Source: Serratia proteamaculans (GTDB lineage: Bacteria; Pseudomonadota; Gammaproteobacteria; Enterobacterales; Enterobacteriaceae). Taken from it: DNA of 64,000 nucleotides. Each line of letters begins with the position of its first letter. The stretch's first letter is position 1. The DNA lies in assembly GCF_008830365.1 (NCBI RefSeq), contig NZ_WBKI01000011.1, positions 35,653-99,652 on the forward strand. Reading direction: 5' to 3'. The notes beneath the pieces are model-generated. The model searched no databases and was not told the DNA's origin. It saw only the letters and a list, made by a program, of their open reading frames with translations. Of this stretch, positions 18,910 to 29,131 are shown piece by piece. Position numbers and translations under genes: made by a program.

Positions 18910-20162
18910 TTCTCGGATACTGGCGTTTTTTTCACTGACAGCACGCTGAGGATAATCGCCAGGCAGAAAATCGCCGTGGCTTCCGTGCTGAAGAAGATAA
19001 CGTCGCTGAGCCCGTAAACAAACAGGCTGAATGTGACCCCCAGTAGCAACGCATTGCGGTAGGGCTTAAGTGAGGAAACGAATAAACCGATGTAGAGCGC
19101 CAGTAAAAATAGCATGCCCCAGACACCTTTGAGTGAGTAGGTTTCCAACAGTTCGTTATGCAGATGCACGTTGATATAAGGCAAGACACCAGCCAGATGA
19201 GGCTCGTGCGCAACTATGGCGAGGATTTCGGCACCCCGTTGTTCTGCGGATTGTCCTAGTGGTGCTTGCGAACCGGTGCGTATTGCGACGATCTGCATGG
19301 AGACTCTGGAAATAATCGAGTTCTCGGTCTGTGGTTGATTGATTAGCCGCAAATCAGTCTGGAATGCTGTAATACGTTGTTCTATCTGTGCTTTAAAAAA
19401 GAAACCGCTGGCGAGAAGCAATAGCGGCACGGAGGCCATCAGCAAAATTTTGTGTTTATGAGAAATCAGGTTTTTCGTTGCCAATATCGATAAAGCTACC
19501 GCAACTGGGTAAACCAGCATCGCTGCCCGCGTTCCAGTGAGTACCAACGTGGAGAAGGTGACCAGGAAGCCTAAAATATATAGTGGGATACGATATTTCG
19601 TCCGTAACATCAGTATTGCTTGCAGCACCACCAGGTTGATGGCGGTAATCAGATAGGCAGCAACAGTGGCACGATCGAAGTTGATCTCTATGCGTGGAAT
19701 ATCCAACCACAACCCCTGATAAAGCGAGTAGCCGTTGACGGCGACACCGGTGGCCAGTGCGACGATGATAAACGCGCGTTGCATGCAAAGTCGCTCATTT
19801 AATGCAATCAACAGGATGAAGGCAGTGGCGATCTGTAATTTACCGGTCGACATATAGGAGCGGTAAATGTTGATGTAGTCACCGGGTTGTTTGAAGTGGT
19901 TCATCCAGAAAATAGTCGCCATACCCACGCAAAAAAACAGCAAAGGCAGAATTAAATTACGTTTATTTTTAAAAAAATATCTTAAATTCAAGCAGACAGC
20001 GATGAAGGAAATATAGCTGGAAATATAGAAAATATTGCGTCCAGTAGCTGAACCGAAAGGAATGGTGCAAAAAGCGATCGCGCAACCCAAATAGATGAGG
20101 TAACTGAAGGCAGGATGGGGTGTGGTCTCTTTTAATAGCATGGGACTAGGTTTCCAGCTCAC
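18906..20162 (-). CDS. waaL: O-antigen ligase WaaL (Wzy_C/WaaL family membrane protein)
   Basis: 418 residues from a GTG at 20162, or 411 from an ATG at 20141; neither has a strong ribosome-binding site. It has about ten to twelve hydrophobic helices. A large periplasmic loop lies between about residues 265 and 350. The conserved arginine motif VLTGTRAAML occurs in the middle and HLHNELLETYSLKGVWGML, with the key histidine, near residue 345. WaaL joins undecaprenyl-linked O antigen to lipid A-core on the periplasmic side. Position in the waa locus excludes Wzy polymerase as the likelier identity. Confidence 0.88.
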   Translation of the reverse strand: MSWKPSPMLLKETTPHPAFSYLIYLGCAIAFCTIPFGSATGRNIFYISSYISFIAVCLNLRYFFKNKRNLILPLLFFCVGMATIFWMNHFKQPGDYINIYRSYMSTGKLQIATAFILLIALNERLCMQRAFIIVALATGVAVNGYSLYQGLWLDIPRIEINFDRATVAAYLITAINLVVLQAILMLRTKYRIPLYILGFLVTFSTLVLTGTRAAMLVYPVAVALSILATKNLISHKHKILLMASVPLLLLASGFFFKAQIEQRITAFQTDLRLINQPQTENSIISRVSMQIVAIRTGSQAPLGQSAEQRGAEILAIVAHEPHLAGVLPYINVHLHNELLETYSLKGVWGMLFLLALYIGLFVSSLKPYRNALLLGVTFSLFVYGLSDVIFFSTEATAIFCLAIILSVLSVKKTPVSEN

Positions 20163-20163
20163 A

Positions 20164-21333
20164 TTATGGTTGGCTAATAAAGGATTTCAGTGCGTCATCA
20201 AACTCGGTCTTGAACATAGCGTAGCTGAAATGTTCGACCGGGTAATGTTGCGCATTTTGACTCATATTTTGATAGATTTCCGGCACCATCAGCCTTTCCA
20301 CCGCATCCGCACATTCAAGATGTGACAGCAACTTGGGCGTTACCAGGGTATCGCTAAGCGGATCGTAGACATCATGTGGGAAATCCACTTTGATACCGGT
20401 CAAGCGTTGATGTTCTTCAATCGTCACCGAGGGTGTCAGGCCAATGCCGCAGTGTCCGTCTTGAATCACCTCTGGCTGGCCATCGACCTGTGGGAAAATC
20501 ACTGGTACGCCAAAATACAGCGCTTCCATACAAGATAAGCCGAAGGGCTCGGTGATCGGCGTGCTCATGTAGATATGCGTACGATTAAAGAAGTCGGCTA
20601 CGTTATCCTGGAAACCACTGAAGGTGACCCGGTCGCTCAGCTCAAGCTTTTCTGCCAGGGTTTCAAACGCTGCCTGATCCGGGCCCTTACCGGCAATCTC
20701 CAATGTGACATCATGCCCACGACGCAGTAGTTCCTGCATCATCAGCAACGAAACACTAATGCCTTTCAGGCTCACCAAACGTGATGCTGTGCCGATCCTG
20801 ACGGGTTTACTGAGCGGCTTCAGGTTATCGCTGATACCCGATGGCGTTTTCAGCCGATTTATCACCACGTGATTCGGGCAGGGCAGGTTGAACCGCAGCG
20901 CCATCACCCGTTTAGAGGCGTAGGACGCGGAGATGCAACCGTCCAGCATCGCGAGAAAACGTAAAGTCTTGTGATTCTTTGGGTAACGCCATGAACAGCC
21001 ATGATCGTAATAAACCAGCTTGCCGCGTTTAGGTTTAGCAGCCAGACCCGGTATCAGATCCCAAACGATCACCACGTCGGCATTGGCCTGCTCGATTTTT
21101 CTTTTCAGCAGGTATTTACGCAAAAATTGCGGGCAGCGCAGCGGTAGCGAGTTAATCAGCCGATTGGCAAAGGTGACTTTTTGGTCAGGCATTTGCCGGC
21201 GAATCTCATCGCCGACTTCACTGCTGATGCAAATCACTTCGTTGCTACCGTCGGTGGTGTCGTTGATGTACTGCAGGAACAGGCGTTCAACACCGCCCAT
21301 TTTCCCTAAATTGATAATGTGCAGTTTTTTCAT
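20164..21333 (-). CDS. GT4-family glycosyltransferase of the waa locus
   Basis: 389 residues. A GT-B fold is indicated by MKKLHIINLGKMGGVERLF and by the donor-side motifs GTASRLVSLKGISV, LEIAGKGPDQAAF and STPITEPFGLSCMEALYFGVPVI. It lies between waaC (overlap of four bases) and waaL, in the hldD unit. I cannot assign donor or acceptor. Members of this group act in the outer core or modify the ligation site. Confidence 0.82.
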   Translation of the reverse strand: MKKLHIINLGKMGGVERLFLQYINDTTDGSNEVICISSEVGDEIRRQMPDQKVTFANRLINSLPLRCPQFLRKYLLKRKIEQANADVVIVWDLIPGLAAKPKRGKLVYYDHGCSWRYPKNHKTLRFLAMLDGCISASYASKRVMALRFNLPCPNHVVINRLKTPSGISDNLKPLSKPVRIGTASRLVSLKGISVSLLMMQELLRRGHDVTLEIAGKGPDQAAFETLAEKLELSDRVTFSGFQDNVADFFNRTHIYMSTPITEPFGLSCMEALYFGVPVIFPQVDGQPEVIQDGHCGIGLTPSVTIEEHQRLTGIKVDFPHDVYDPLSDTLVTPKLLSHLECADAVERLMVPEIYQNMSQNAQHYPVEHFSYAMFKTEFDDALKSFISQP

Positions 21334-22295
21334 CCAATAACCTTTTGCAACTCGGACCAGACTGCGTCGGCAGTGAGGGTTGCCATGCTCTTTTCCGGGG
21401 AGATCAATGAGTGTTGATTCTGACCATAACCACCGATCAACCCTGGATCGGTAGGGCCGAACAGCGTGATATTCGGCCTGTCGAGCGCGGCGGTCAGGTG
21501 GCTGAGGCCGGTATCAACCGAGACCACGGCTTTCGCACCCGCCAGGACTTCAGCCACCTGTTGCAGGCTGAGTTTGGGTAAAACCTCAACCTGTGGGAAG
21601 CCTTCCGCCAAACGCAATGCGCGCTGACGTTCGTGCTCCGCGCCCCACGGGAGTTTAATCTTTAATCCGCTCGCTGCGGCCAACGTAATCAGATCGCGCC
21701 AGTGAGACTCCGGCCAGTGCTTCTCGTCGCGGGTAGTGGCGTGCAAAAACACCAGATACTGCCCGGCATCGGCCGGCAGATGGCTGAGAAAGCGGGCCGC
21801 AATGGCATAATCGCCGTAGCTGTCCGGCTTGTCATAGCCCAGGCTTTTGGCGAACAGCTCACGTGTGCGTTCTACGGCATGCTGTTGTTTGTCGATATCA
21901 TGGCGATGGTTATAAAACCAGCTGGCGAAAGGTTCGCGGGCGCTTTTGCTGTCCTGACCATGCTTACTGCCTTTGGCGATGCGGGTGATCAGCGCGGCGC
22001 TTTTGATTAGCCCCTGCGCATCGATCACGACATCGTAGTCACGCTCCTGCACCACACGTTTAAAGTCGCAACGCTGTTGGCGGGTTTCGCTACCAAACCA
22101 GTTTTTGCGCCAACGGCGGATCGCCACCGGGATCACTCGGTCTACTGCCGGATGCCAGGTGGGAATTTGGCTGAAACCTTCCTCTACCACCCAATCAAAG
22201 CGGATGCCGGGGATCGCCTGCATCGCGTCGGTCAACGCCGGCAGCGTATGGAGCACATCTCCCATGGAGGAAGTTTTAACAATCAACACCTGCAT
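21330..22295 (-). CDS. waaC: LPS heptosyltransferase I
   Basis: 321 residues, GT9. MQVLIVKTSSMGDVLHTLPAL is the WaaC N terminus, with the catalytic-region aspartate in SMGDV. The C-terminal part holds SVDTGLSHLTAALDRP, the ADP-heptose-binding loop. WaaC adds the first heptose to Kdo. It starts two bases after the waaF stop and overlaps the GT4 gene that follows. Confidence 0.97.
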   Translation of the reverse strand: MQVLIVKTSSMGDVLHTLPALTDAMQAIPGIRFDWVVEEGFSQIPTWHPAVDRVIPVAIRRWRKNWFGSETRQQRCDFKRVVQERDYDVVIDAQGLIKSAALITRIAKGSKHGQDSKSAREPFASWFYNHRHDIDKQQHAVERTRELFAKSLGYDKPDSYGDYAIAARFLSHLPADAGQYLVFLHATTRDEKHWPESHWRDLITLAAASGLKIKLPWGAEHERQRALRLAEGFPQVEVLPKLSLQQVAEVLAGAKAVVSVDTGLSHLTAALDRPNITLFGPTDPGLIGGYGQNQHSLISPEKSMATLTADAVWSELQKVIG

Positions 22296-22297
22296 GC

Positions 22298-23344
22298 TTA
22301 TTCCTCGCTGGCGGCAAGTAACGGCGTCAGCGCGTCCAACACCTGCTGGGGCTGAATATCGATCAGGCTCTGATGGTATCCCTGATCGGCATCGCCTTTG
22401 CGTATCTTATGGTAACCGCTTATTAAGCGGATCACTTTGGCTTTGCTGGACAGCGGCGGCGTGAAATCCGGGCTGCTTGGGCCGTACAAGGCGATCAGCG
22501 GCTTGTTCAACGCTGCTGCGACGTGCATCAGGCCGGAATCGTTACTGACCACGGCCGAACAGGAAGCCAGCAGGATCACCGCTTGCTCAAGCTGGGTTTC
22601 CCCGGCCAGATTCATGCAAAAGCCGCGGGAATCATCATCCAGTGCGGCCCGGATCTGCTCGCCCGCTTCATTATCTTTGGCGGAACCAAACAGGGCGATT
22701 TGATAACCCTGGTCAATCAGCTTTTGGGCCAGCGCGGCGTAGTGGTAGTGCGGCCAACGTTTGGCCGGGCCAAATTCTGCGCCTGGGCAAAAGCCGATAA
22801 TCGGTCGATGATCGGTCAGATTGAAGGCGGCGGTGGTTTCGGCAATTTCTTCGTCGCTGACCTGCAGTTGCGGCCATAACAGAGGCTGTGGCAGGTCTTC
22901 GGCGCGCTGAATGCGTTGCTTGTCATAGGCAAGGGCTACGTAACGTTGCACCATCAGTGGAAAGGCGGTTTTGTCCAGCAGGCGAATATCATTCAACAGG
23001 CCATAGCGCATTTCACCTCGCCAGCCGGTACGTTGCGGCACCTTGGCAAAGAATGGCACCAGCGCGGATTTGAATGAGTTCGGCAGCACATAGGCGCGGT
23101 CGTAACCGTTGGCTCGCAGGGTATGCCCCAACCGCCGACGTTCACCGAGCGCCAGCGCACCGTGGCCCAAGGGCATAGACAGTGCCTGATTGACTTCCGG
23201 CATACGCGCCAGTAATGGACGGCACCAGGCCGGCGCCATCACATCAATTTCTGCCGTCGGGTGCTCGGCCTTCAGGGTGCGGTAGAGACTTTGCGACATC
23301 ATCATATCGCCAACCCAAGAAGGGCCGATAACCAGTATTTTCAT
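22298..23344 (-). CDS. waaF: LPS heptosyltransferase II
   Basis: 348 residues, as in E. coli WaaF. Diagnostic stretches are MKILVIGPSWVGDMMMSQSL, IGFCPGAEFGPAKRWP and SNDSGLMHVAAALNKP. WaaF adds heptose II to heptose I. It follows hldD by 23 bases and precedes waaC by two, the conserved hldD-waaF-waaC order. Confidence 0.98.
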   Translation of the reverse strand: MKILVIGPSWVGDMMMSQSLYRTLKAEHPTAEIDVMAPAWCRPLLARMPEVNQALSMPLGHGALALGERRRLGHTLRANGYDRAYVLPNSFKSALVPFFAKVPQRTGWRGEMRYGLLNDIRLLDKTAFPLMVQRYVALAYDKQRIQRAEDLPQPLLWPQLQVSDEEIAETTAAFNLTDHRPIIGFCPGAEFGPAKRWPHYHYAALAQKLIDQGYQIALFGSAKDNEAGEQIRAALDDDSRGFCMNLAGETQLEQAVILLASCSAVVSNDSGLMHVAAALNKPLIALYGPSSPDFTPPLSSKAKVIRLISGYHKIRKGDADQGYHQSLIDIQPQQVLDALTPLLAASEE

Positions 23345-23367
23345 ACCCTACGTTAAATCCCTTCTGC

Positions 23368-24297
23368 TTAAGCGGTGCGGTTCAACCAGGCCATGTACTC
23401 TTTCACGCCCTCGGCGACCGTTTTAAACGGTGCGTCATAGCCGGCGGCGCGCAGCTTGGTCAGATCGGCCTGGGTGAACGCCTGGTAGCGGCCTTTCAGC
23501 TTTTCCGGGAACGGGATGTTTTCTACCGTGCCTTTTTGGTGGAAGTCGACCACGGCATCGGCTACGGCCTGGAAAGTTTCCGCACGACCGGTGCCGCAGT
23601 TGAAGATGCCGGACACGCCGCTTTTCAAGAACCACAGGTTGACTGCCGCCACGTCGCCGACGTAGATGAAGTCACGTTTGAAGTCCTGGCTACCGTCGAA
23701 CAGTTTTGGGTTTTCGCCGCGGTTGATCTGACCGTTCAGGTGGAACGCCACGCTGGCCATACCGCCTTTGTGACCTTCACGAGGGCCGTAAACGTTGAAG
23801 TAACGGAAGCCGCAAATTTGTGAATCTGCCTGCGGAAGGATTTCGCGCACATACTGGTCGAACAGGAATTTTGAGTAGCCGTAGACGTTCAGTGGCTCTT
23901 CAAATTGGCGCTCTTCAATAAACTCTTCACGGCCGCCGTAGGTGGCTGCGGATGAGGCGTACAGGAACGGAATTTCGCGATCCAGGCAGTAGTGCAACAG
24001 GTCTTTGGAGTACTGATAGTTATTGTCCATCATGTACTTGCCGTCCCACTCGGTGGTGGAAGAGCAGGCACCCTCATGGAAGATCGCGTCGATTTCACCC
24101 AGATCGTCACCGGCGATGATGTTGGCGATGAAATCTTCTTTATCGATATAGTCGGCGATGTCGAGATCGACCAGGTTGGCGAATTTGGTACCGTCTTTCA
24201 GGTTATCTACCACCAGGATATCGCGATACCCTGTGTCATTCAGCGCTTTAATAATATTGCTGCCGATCATGCCGGCGCCGCCAGTGACGATAATCAT
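23368..24297 (-). CDS. hldD: ADP-L-glycero-D-manno-heptose 6-epimerase
   Basis: 309 residues, one fewer than E. coli HldD. It is a short-chain dehydrogenase/epimerase with the Rossmann loop [16 protein letters not shown] at the N terminus and the catalytic YGYSK (YxxxK) motif near residue 140. It makes the L,D-heptose donor used by WaaC, WaaF and WaaQ. First gene of the minus-strand waa unit and divergent from kbl. Confidence 0.98.
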   Translation of the reverse strand: MIIVTGGAGMIGSNIIKALNDTGYRDILVVDNLKDGTKFANLVDLDIADYIDKEDFIANIIAGDDLGEIDAIFHEGACSSTTEWDGKYMMDNNYQYSKDLLHYCLDREIPFLYASSAATYGGREEFIEERQFEEPLNVYGYSKFLFDQYVREILPQADSQICGFRYFNVYGPREGHKGGMASVAFHLNGQINRGENPKLFDGSQDFKRDFIYVGDVAAVNLWFLKSGVSGIFNCGTGRAETFQAVADAVVDFHQKGTVENIPFPEKLKGRYQAFTQADLTKLRAAGYDAPFKTVAEGVKEYMAWLNRTA

Positions 24298-24355
24298 TGG
24301 GTTACCCCTGTTATTCTACCCGGTGGGACACAGTGCCCCACGCTCAATGCTGCTT

Positions 24356-24364
24356 ATAATAGCA
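24356..24364 (-). promoter_or_regulatory. Candidate extended -10 of the hldD promoter
   Basis: Minus-strand TGCTATTAT overlaps TATAAG, about 60 bases upstream of the hldD start. E. coli hldD is known to have both vegetative and heat-shock promoters; no clear sigma-32 element was identified here. Confidence 0.35.
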
Positions 24365-24537
24365 TTTCATGTCGTCGCAAACATCGGACGGGCTCTGAAT
24401 ATCCCGCGATGTCGAGCTCCGCAGCACTTTGCCGTGATATCTGCTGCAATTTTCATATTCTCTCCCGCAGATTCTCGTCAGTTTGGTTACAAATCAGTAA
24501 AATATGTTGAAAACAGACCAATCCTGGAGATAACCGA

Positions 24538-25734
24538 ATGTCCGCGTCTTTTTATCAGCAGTTGGAACAACAACTTGAGACCACCCGTAGTGAAGGGTTG
24601 TTCAAAGAAGAACGCATCATTATCAGCGCTCAGCAGGCAGATATTGCCGTTGCTGATGGTCGCCATGTGATCAACTTCTGCGCCAACAACTATCTTGGTC
24701 TGGCTAACCACCCGGCGATGATCGCAGCGGCCAAGGCCGGTATGGACAGCCACGGTTTCGGCATGGCGTCGGTGCGCTTTATCTGCGGCACTCAGGACAG
24801 CCATAAACAGCTGGAACAAAAGCTGGCCGATTTCCTGGGGATGGAAGACGCCATCCTGTACTCCTCCTGCTTCGACGCTAACGGCGGGTTATTTGAAACC
24901 CTGCTGGGCCCGGAAGACGCGATTATCTCCGATGCGTTGAACCATGCTTCTATCATTGACGGCGTTCGTCTGTGCAAGGCGAAACGTTATCGCTATGCCA
25001 ACAACAACATGACCGAACTGGCTGCACAGCTGGAGCAGGCCAAGGCCGACGGCGCGCGCCACATTATGATCGCCACCGACGGCGTATTCTCAATGGACGG
25101 TGTGATCGCCAACCTGAAAGGGGTGTGCGACCTGGCTGACCAATATCAGGCGCTGGTGATGGTTGATGATTCCCATGCGGTGGGTTTTGTCGGCGCTAAT
25201 GGGCGTGGTACCCACGAATATTGCGAAGTGATGGGCCGCGTCGACATCATTACCGGCACCCTGGGCAAGGCACTGGGTGGGGCTTCCGGCGGTTATACCG
25301 CAGCAAAAAAAGAAGTGGTGGAGTGGCTGCGCCAGCGTTCGCGCCCTTATCTGTTCTCCAATTCACTGGCGCCAGCTATTGTCGCCGCTTCGATTAAAGT
25401 CTTGGAACTGCTGGAGCAGGGGGACGCGCTGCGCGATCGCCTGTGGGCCAATGCGAGTCTGTTCCGTGAAAAAATGACCGCGGCGGGCTTTGAGCTGGCC
25501 GGGGCCGATCACGCCATCATCCCGGTGATGTTGGGTGAAGCAAAACTGGCGCAGGATTTCGCCAATGCGTTGCTCAAGGAAGGCATCTATGTGACAGGTT
25601 TCTTCTATCCGGTGGTGCCGAAAGGCCAGGCGCGCATCCGCACCCAGATGTCCGCCGATCACACCCCGGAGCAAATTGAACGTGCAATTGCTGCGTTCAT
25701 TCGTATCGGTAAAGATCTTGGCGTTATTGCATAA
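24538..25734 (+). CDS. kbl: Glycine C-acetyltransferase (2-amino-3-ketobutyrate CoA ligase)
   Basis: 398 residues, as in E. coli Kbl. It is a PLP-dependent alpha-oxoamine synthase; the lysine that binds PLP lies in [14 protein letters not shown] near residue 244, with [14 protein letters not shown] and [10 protein letters not shown] as conserved pockets. It splits 2-amino-3-ketobutyrate with CoA into glycine and acetyl-CoA, the second step of threonine breakdown. An operon with tdh follows after nine bases. Confidence 0.98.
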   Translation: MSASFYQQLEQQLETTRSEGLFKEERIIISAQQADIAVADGRHVINFCANNYLGLANHPAMIAAAKAGMDSHGFGMASVRFICGTQDSHKQLEQKLADFLGMEDAILYSSCFDANGGLFETLLGPEDAIISDALNHASIIDGVRLCKAKRYRYANNNMTELAAQLEQAKADGARHIMIATDGVFSMDGVIANLKGVCDLADQYQALVMVDDSHAVGFVGANGRGTHEYCEVMGRVDIITGTLGKALGGASGGYTAAKKEVVEWLRQRSRPYLFSNSLAPAIVAASIKVLELLEQGDALRDRLWANASLFREKMTAAGFELAGADHAIIPVMLGEAKLAQDFANALLKEGIYVTGFFYPVVPKGQARIRTQMSADHTPEQIERAIAAFIRIGKDLGVIA

Positions 25735-25743
25735 GGTAAAACC

Positions 25744-26769
25744 ATGAAAGCATTGTCAAAACTGAAAGCGGAAGAAGGGATTTGGATGACCGATGTGCCT
25801 CAGCCGGAGCTGGGCCATAACGACATCATGATTAAAATCCGTAAAACTGCGATCTGCGGTACCGATGTTCATATCTATAACTGGGATGAATGGTCACAGA
25901 AAACCATCCCGGTCCCTATGGTGGTCGGCCATGAATATGTGGGTGAAGTGGTTGCCATCGGCCAGGAAGTCAAAGGCTTCAGCGTGGGCGACCGCGTTTC
26001 CGGTGAAGGCCATATTACCTGCGGTCATTGCCGTAACTGCCGCGGTGGCCGTACGCATCTGTGCCGTAACACCACCGGCGTGGGCGTGAACCGTCCAGGC
26101 TCCTTTGCTGAATATCTGGTGATCCCGGCGTTTAATGCCTTCAAGATCCCGGATAACATTTCCGATGAGCTGGCATCTATCTTCGACCCGTTCGGCAATG
26201 CGGTGCACACCGCGCTGTCGTTTGATCTGGTTGGCGAAGACGTGCTGGTTTCCGGTGCCGGGCCGATCGGTATCATGGCGGCGGCAGTGTGTAAGCACGT
26301 TGGCGCTCGCCATGTGGTGATCACTGACGTTAACGAATACCGTTTGGATCTGGCGCGCAAAATGGGCGTGACCCGTGCGGTAAACGTCAGCAAAGAAAAC
26401 CTGACTGACGTGATGGCCGAACTGGGCATGACCGAAGGCTTTGACGTCGGGCTGGAAATGTCTGGTGCGCCACCGGCGTTCCGTTCGTTGCTCAACGCGA
26501 TGAACCACGGCGGACGCATTGCCATGTTGGGTATTCCGCCGTCGGATATGTCGATCGACTGGAATCAGGTGATATTCAAAGGACTGTTTATCAAAGGGAT
26601 TTACGGTCGCGAGATGTTTGAGACCTGGTACAAGATGGCTGCGCTTATCCAGTCGGGTCTGGATCTGACTCCTATCATCACCCACCGTTTCTCCGTTGAC
26701 CAGTTCCAGCAGGGCTTTGACGCCATGCGTTCCGGCCAGTCCGGTAAAGTGATTCTGAGCTGGGATTAG
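25744..26769 (+). CDS. tdh: L-threonine 3-dehydrogenase
   Basis: 341 residues, the E. coli length. Zinc-dependent medium-chain dehydrogenase: catalytic-zinc cysteine in [18 protein letters not shown], the structural-zinc cysteines in [15 protein letters not shown], and the NAD-binding [12 protein letters not shown]. It oxidises threonine to 2-amino-3-ketobutyrate, the substrate of Kbl. Ends in a strong bidirectional terminator. Confidence 0.98.
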   Translation: MKALSKLKAEEGIWMTDVPQPELGHNDIMIKIRKTAICGTDVHIYNWDEWSQKTIPVPMVVGHEYVGEVVAIGQEVKGFSVGDRVSGEGHITCGHCRNCRGGRTHLCRNTTGVGVNRPGSFAEYLVIPAFNAFKIPDNISDELASIFDPFGNAVHTALSFDLVGEDVLVSGAGPIGIMAAAVCKHVGARHVVITDVNEYRLDLARKMGVTRAVNVSKENLTDVMAELGMTEGFDVGLEMSGAPPAFRSLLNAMNHGGRIAMLGIPPSDMSIDWNQVIFKGLFIKGIYGREMFETWYKMAALIQSGLDLTPIITHRFSVDQFQQGFDAMRSGQSGKVILSWD

Positions 26770-26790
26770 TTTTAAGTTGCTGCTTAGGTG

Positions 26791-26822
26791 TAAAAAGGGC
26801 CGGAATTCCGGCCCTTTTTTTA
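26791..26822. terminator. Bidirectional terminator between tdh and yibQ
   Basis: AAAAAGGGCCGG and CCGGCCCTTTTT pair perfectly around AATT (26792-26819), with T runs on both sides. It serves tdh on the plus strand and yibQ on the minus strand; the yibQ stop overlaps its edge. Confidence 0.93.
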
Positions 26823-27803
26823 TGCTTTGGGTTTGTCTGGTGTTGAGTCTGTCCAGCGTTGCCACTGGCGTTTGATAAAGGTGACGGCTGGCGACTGCGT
26901 CACGCTTTCGCCGATCACGCCTATCGCCTTGCTAGCGTTGATTTTTTCCTTCGGCAACTTGACCTTACACTGTTTGATACCGCCGGTGAACGGGTTCTTC
27001 GGCTGTGGTTTCGTTGGCTTGACCGGTGGTGGGACGTAATTGCCACCGCTGCTGCTGCCCTGCGGCTCATTCAGCAGTGAGCTCGGTTTCACCAGAACAA
27101 TATCGGCCGGCAGCGTCGGCAGCATTTGCTGTAACACTCTTACCGTCGCCGGGCGCGGGTGACCAATGGCTATGGCTGAACCATTACGTCGTGCCAACTC
27201 GACCGCGCGGTTGAACTGGCGGCGGATATCGGCTTCGTTGGCGGTATCGTCCAGGAACACCTTACGTTTGATCACCTTCACGTGCGTGCCGGCTGCCGCG
27301 CGGGTGGCCTGGCTGTTGCCGATGGTCATACTGTCGAGGAAATAGAGCTGGTAGCTGTCGAGTGCCTGCATCACTTTCTGCATGGCTGGCAGGCTGGAAG
27401 TCATGGCGCTGCCCATATGGTTATTCATACCCACCGCGTAGGGCACATTATTGACCGCATTGCGGATAATGCGCTGGATCTCTTCGCTGCTCATCGAAGG
27501 TTGCAGCGTATCACGCTCCAGCGGTTGCTTGCTGAGCGGTGCCATCGGCATGTGGATTAGCACTTCGCGACCCTGACTGTGGGCGCGGGTGGCCATTAAA
27601 TGGGCATGAGGAGCATTGGGCAGTACGGCAACGGAAATCGCCGTCGGCATCTGCAGCACGGCGCCTTCTTCATGCGGCCGGTAGCCGACGTCATCAATAA
27701 CGATGGATAGTTTTCCTGCCTGTGCGACGCAAACTTGCAGCAGACAGCCAATCAATACGGCAGTACGGATTTTGATATAGCGCAAATCTATCTTCCCAAC
27801 CAC
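26820..27803 (-). CDS. yibQ: Divergent polysaccharide deacetylase family protein YibQ
   Basis: 327 residues. A signal peptide is visible (RTAVLIGCLLQVCVAQA, cleavage after AQA near residue 29), then KLSIVIDDVGYRPHEEGAVL, which contains the conserved DD motif, LIHMPMAP and GMNNHMGSAMT. The C-terminal 80 residues are basic and proline-rich and probably unstructured. The family is periplasmic, and its substrate is not firmly known. It overlaps the 3' end of envC by 16 bases in a gpmI-envC-yibQ unit, suggesting a cell-wall role. Confidence 0.92.
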   Translation of the reverse strand: MVGKIDLRYIKIRTAVLIGCLLQVCVAQAGKLSIVIDDVGYRPHEEGAVLQMPTAISVAVLPNAPHAHLMATRAHSQGREVLIHMPMAPLSKQPLERDTLQPSMSSEEIQRIIRNAVNNVPYAVGMNNHMGSAMTSSLPAMQKVMQALDSYQLYFLDSMTIGNSQATRAAAGTHVKVIKRKVFLDDTANEADIRRQFNRAVELARRNGSAIAIGHPRPATVRVLQQMLPTLPADIVLVKPSSLLNEPQGSSSGGNYVPPPVKPTKPQPKNPFTGGIKQCKVKLPKEKINASKAIGVIGESVTQSPAVTFIKRQWQRWTDSTPDKPKA

Positions 27804-29122
27804 GGTAGTGGGTTAACGGCCTGACCCTGGCGACGAATTTCGAAATAGAGCGACGGTGTTCCCTGGCCCCCGCTGGTACCCACCAAGGCGATTGGCTGAC
27901 CGGCGCGCACCTGCGCCCCGACGTTGACCAACGCGCTTTGGTTATAGCCATACAGGCTCATGTCACCCTTACCGTGTTCGATGACGACAACCAGACCATA
28001 GCCCTGCAGCCAGTCGGCCAGCAATACACGGCCATCGGCGATGGCTTTCACTTCGCTGCCTTCGGAGGCCGAGATCACCATGCCTTTCCAGCGTAACTCG
28101 CCTTGCAGCTGTTCGCCAAAACCATGCAGAGTGCGGCCGCGCACCGGCCATATTGCCTGCCCATTTGGTCGGCCGAGGCCGCCGGTACGGGCCATCAGTG
28201 AACGGTCGGCTTCGCTTGGCTTATAGCTGGTGCCGGTTTTTTTCGCCTGCTGTTCTTTGACGCGAACCTGCTCGCGCACCTTGGCGGCTTCACGGGCTTC
28301 GCGTTCCGCGCGGGCGCGGGCTTCACGCTCGGCCCGGGCGATCTTGTCGCGCATGCGGGTTTCGTTCTGGCGCAGTTCCACCAGACGTTGCTGATCTTTT
28401 TCCAGCGAGGCTTCCAGTGCGGTCAGCGTTTTCTTACGCGCTCCGCGTGCCTGCTCCAGCTTCTGTTGCTGCGTCTGTTGCTCGCCCAGCAGCGATTTCT
28501 GTTGGCCTTGCTTGGCGACCAGCGTGGTTTTTTGCTTCGCCAGTTCGGCGCGGGTTTGTTTCAGCTCTTCAATCGTTTGCTGGCGCGCTTCGTTCAGATA
28601 GCCGAAGTAAGCCAAAATACGCTCGCTGCGTTGGCTTTCTTCACCGCTAAGCACCAACTGGACGGCGCTGTGCTGGCCCTGCCTAAAGGCGGCATCGAGT
28701 TGCTTGGCAAGGATTTCCTGCTGGGTTGACTGCTGTTTTTGCAGCTTGGCGATTGAGGCGTTCAGGCCGGAGATATCTTTCCCCAGCTGGCTCAATGTGC
28801 CCTGGGTATCACGCAGCAGGCGGCTGGCCTGCGCGATGGTTTTTTCTTGCTGCCTGAGCTGGTCCTGCAGTGAGCTGCGCTGTTGTTGCTGCTGTTTAAC
28901 CGCCTTTTCTTTCTCGGCGATGCTCTGCTGGATGTCTTTGAGCTGGGATTTGTTGTCTTCCGCCGCCTGGCTGGCTAACGGCAACAACAAGACGCCAGCG
29001 TAAAATACGCTGGCGCACATGGTGGTCAACTTCCTTGGCGCGGTGCGTTCAGGCAGCGGCTGGCTGCCTGCGTTTGCGCTTCGGGTTACCCTTGATAGTG
29101 CAAAAAACGCCTTTTCCCTCAT
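27788..29122 (-). CDS. envC: Murein hydrolase activator EnvC
   Basis: 444 residues from the ATG at 29122; E. coli EnvC is 419. The N terminus is long, with the hydrophobic signal core (YAGVLLLPLASQA) ending near residue 54, so a shorter start is possible. A long coiled coil (about 60-290, glutamine/arginine-rich) carries the FtsEX-interacting region. The C-terminal degenerate LytM domain (about 320-444) includes WKGMVISASEGSEVKAIADG and GYGLVVVIEHGKGDMS and lacks the zinc ligands, as in E. coli. It activates the AmiA/AmiB amidases at division. Starts nine bases after gpmI. Confidence 0.94.
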   Translation of the reverse strand: MREKAFFALSRVTRSANAGSQPLPERTAPRKLTTMCASVFYAGVLLLPLASQAAEDNKSQLKDIQQSIAEKEKAVKQQQQQRSSLQDQLRQQEKTIAQASRLLRDTQGTLSQLGKDISGLNASIAKLQKQQSTQQEILAKQLDAAFRQGQHSAVQLVLSGEESQRSERILAYFGYLNEARQQTIEELKQTRAELAKQKTTLVAKQGQQKSLLGEQQTQQQKLEQARGARKKTLTALEASLEKDQQRLVELRQNETRMRDKIARAEREARARAEREAREAAKVREQVRVKEQQAKKTGTSYKPSEADRSLMARTGGLGRPNGQAIWPVRGRTLHGFGEQLQGELRWKGMVISASEGSEVKAIADGRVLLADWLQGYGLVVVIEHGKGDMSLYGYNQSALVNVGAQVRAGQPIALVGTSGGQGTPSLYFEIRRQGQAVNPLPWLGR

Positions 29123-29131
29123 GGAGAAGGA

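Noticed and set aside
24538..26865. Long antisense frames opposite kbl and tdh (for example 25894-26865 minus)
   Set aside because: High-GC codon use in the real genes leaves the opposite frame open; the composition (His/Arg-rich) is that of a shadow frame.
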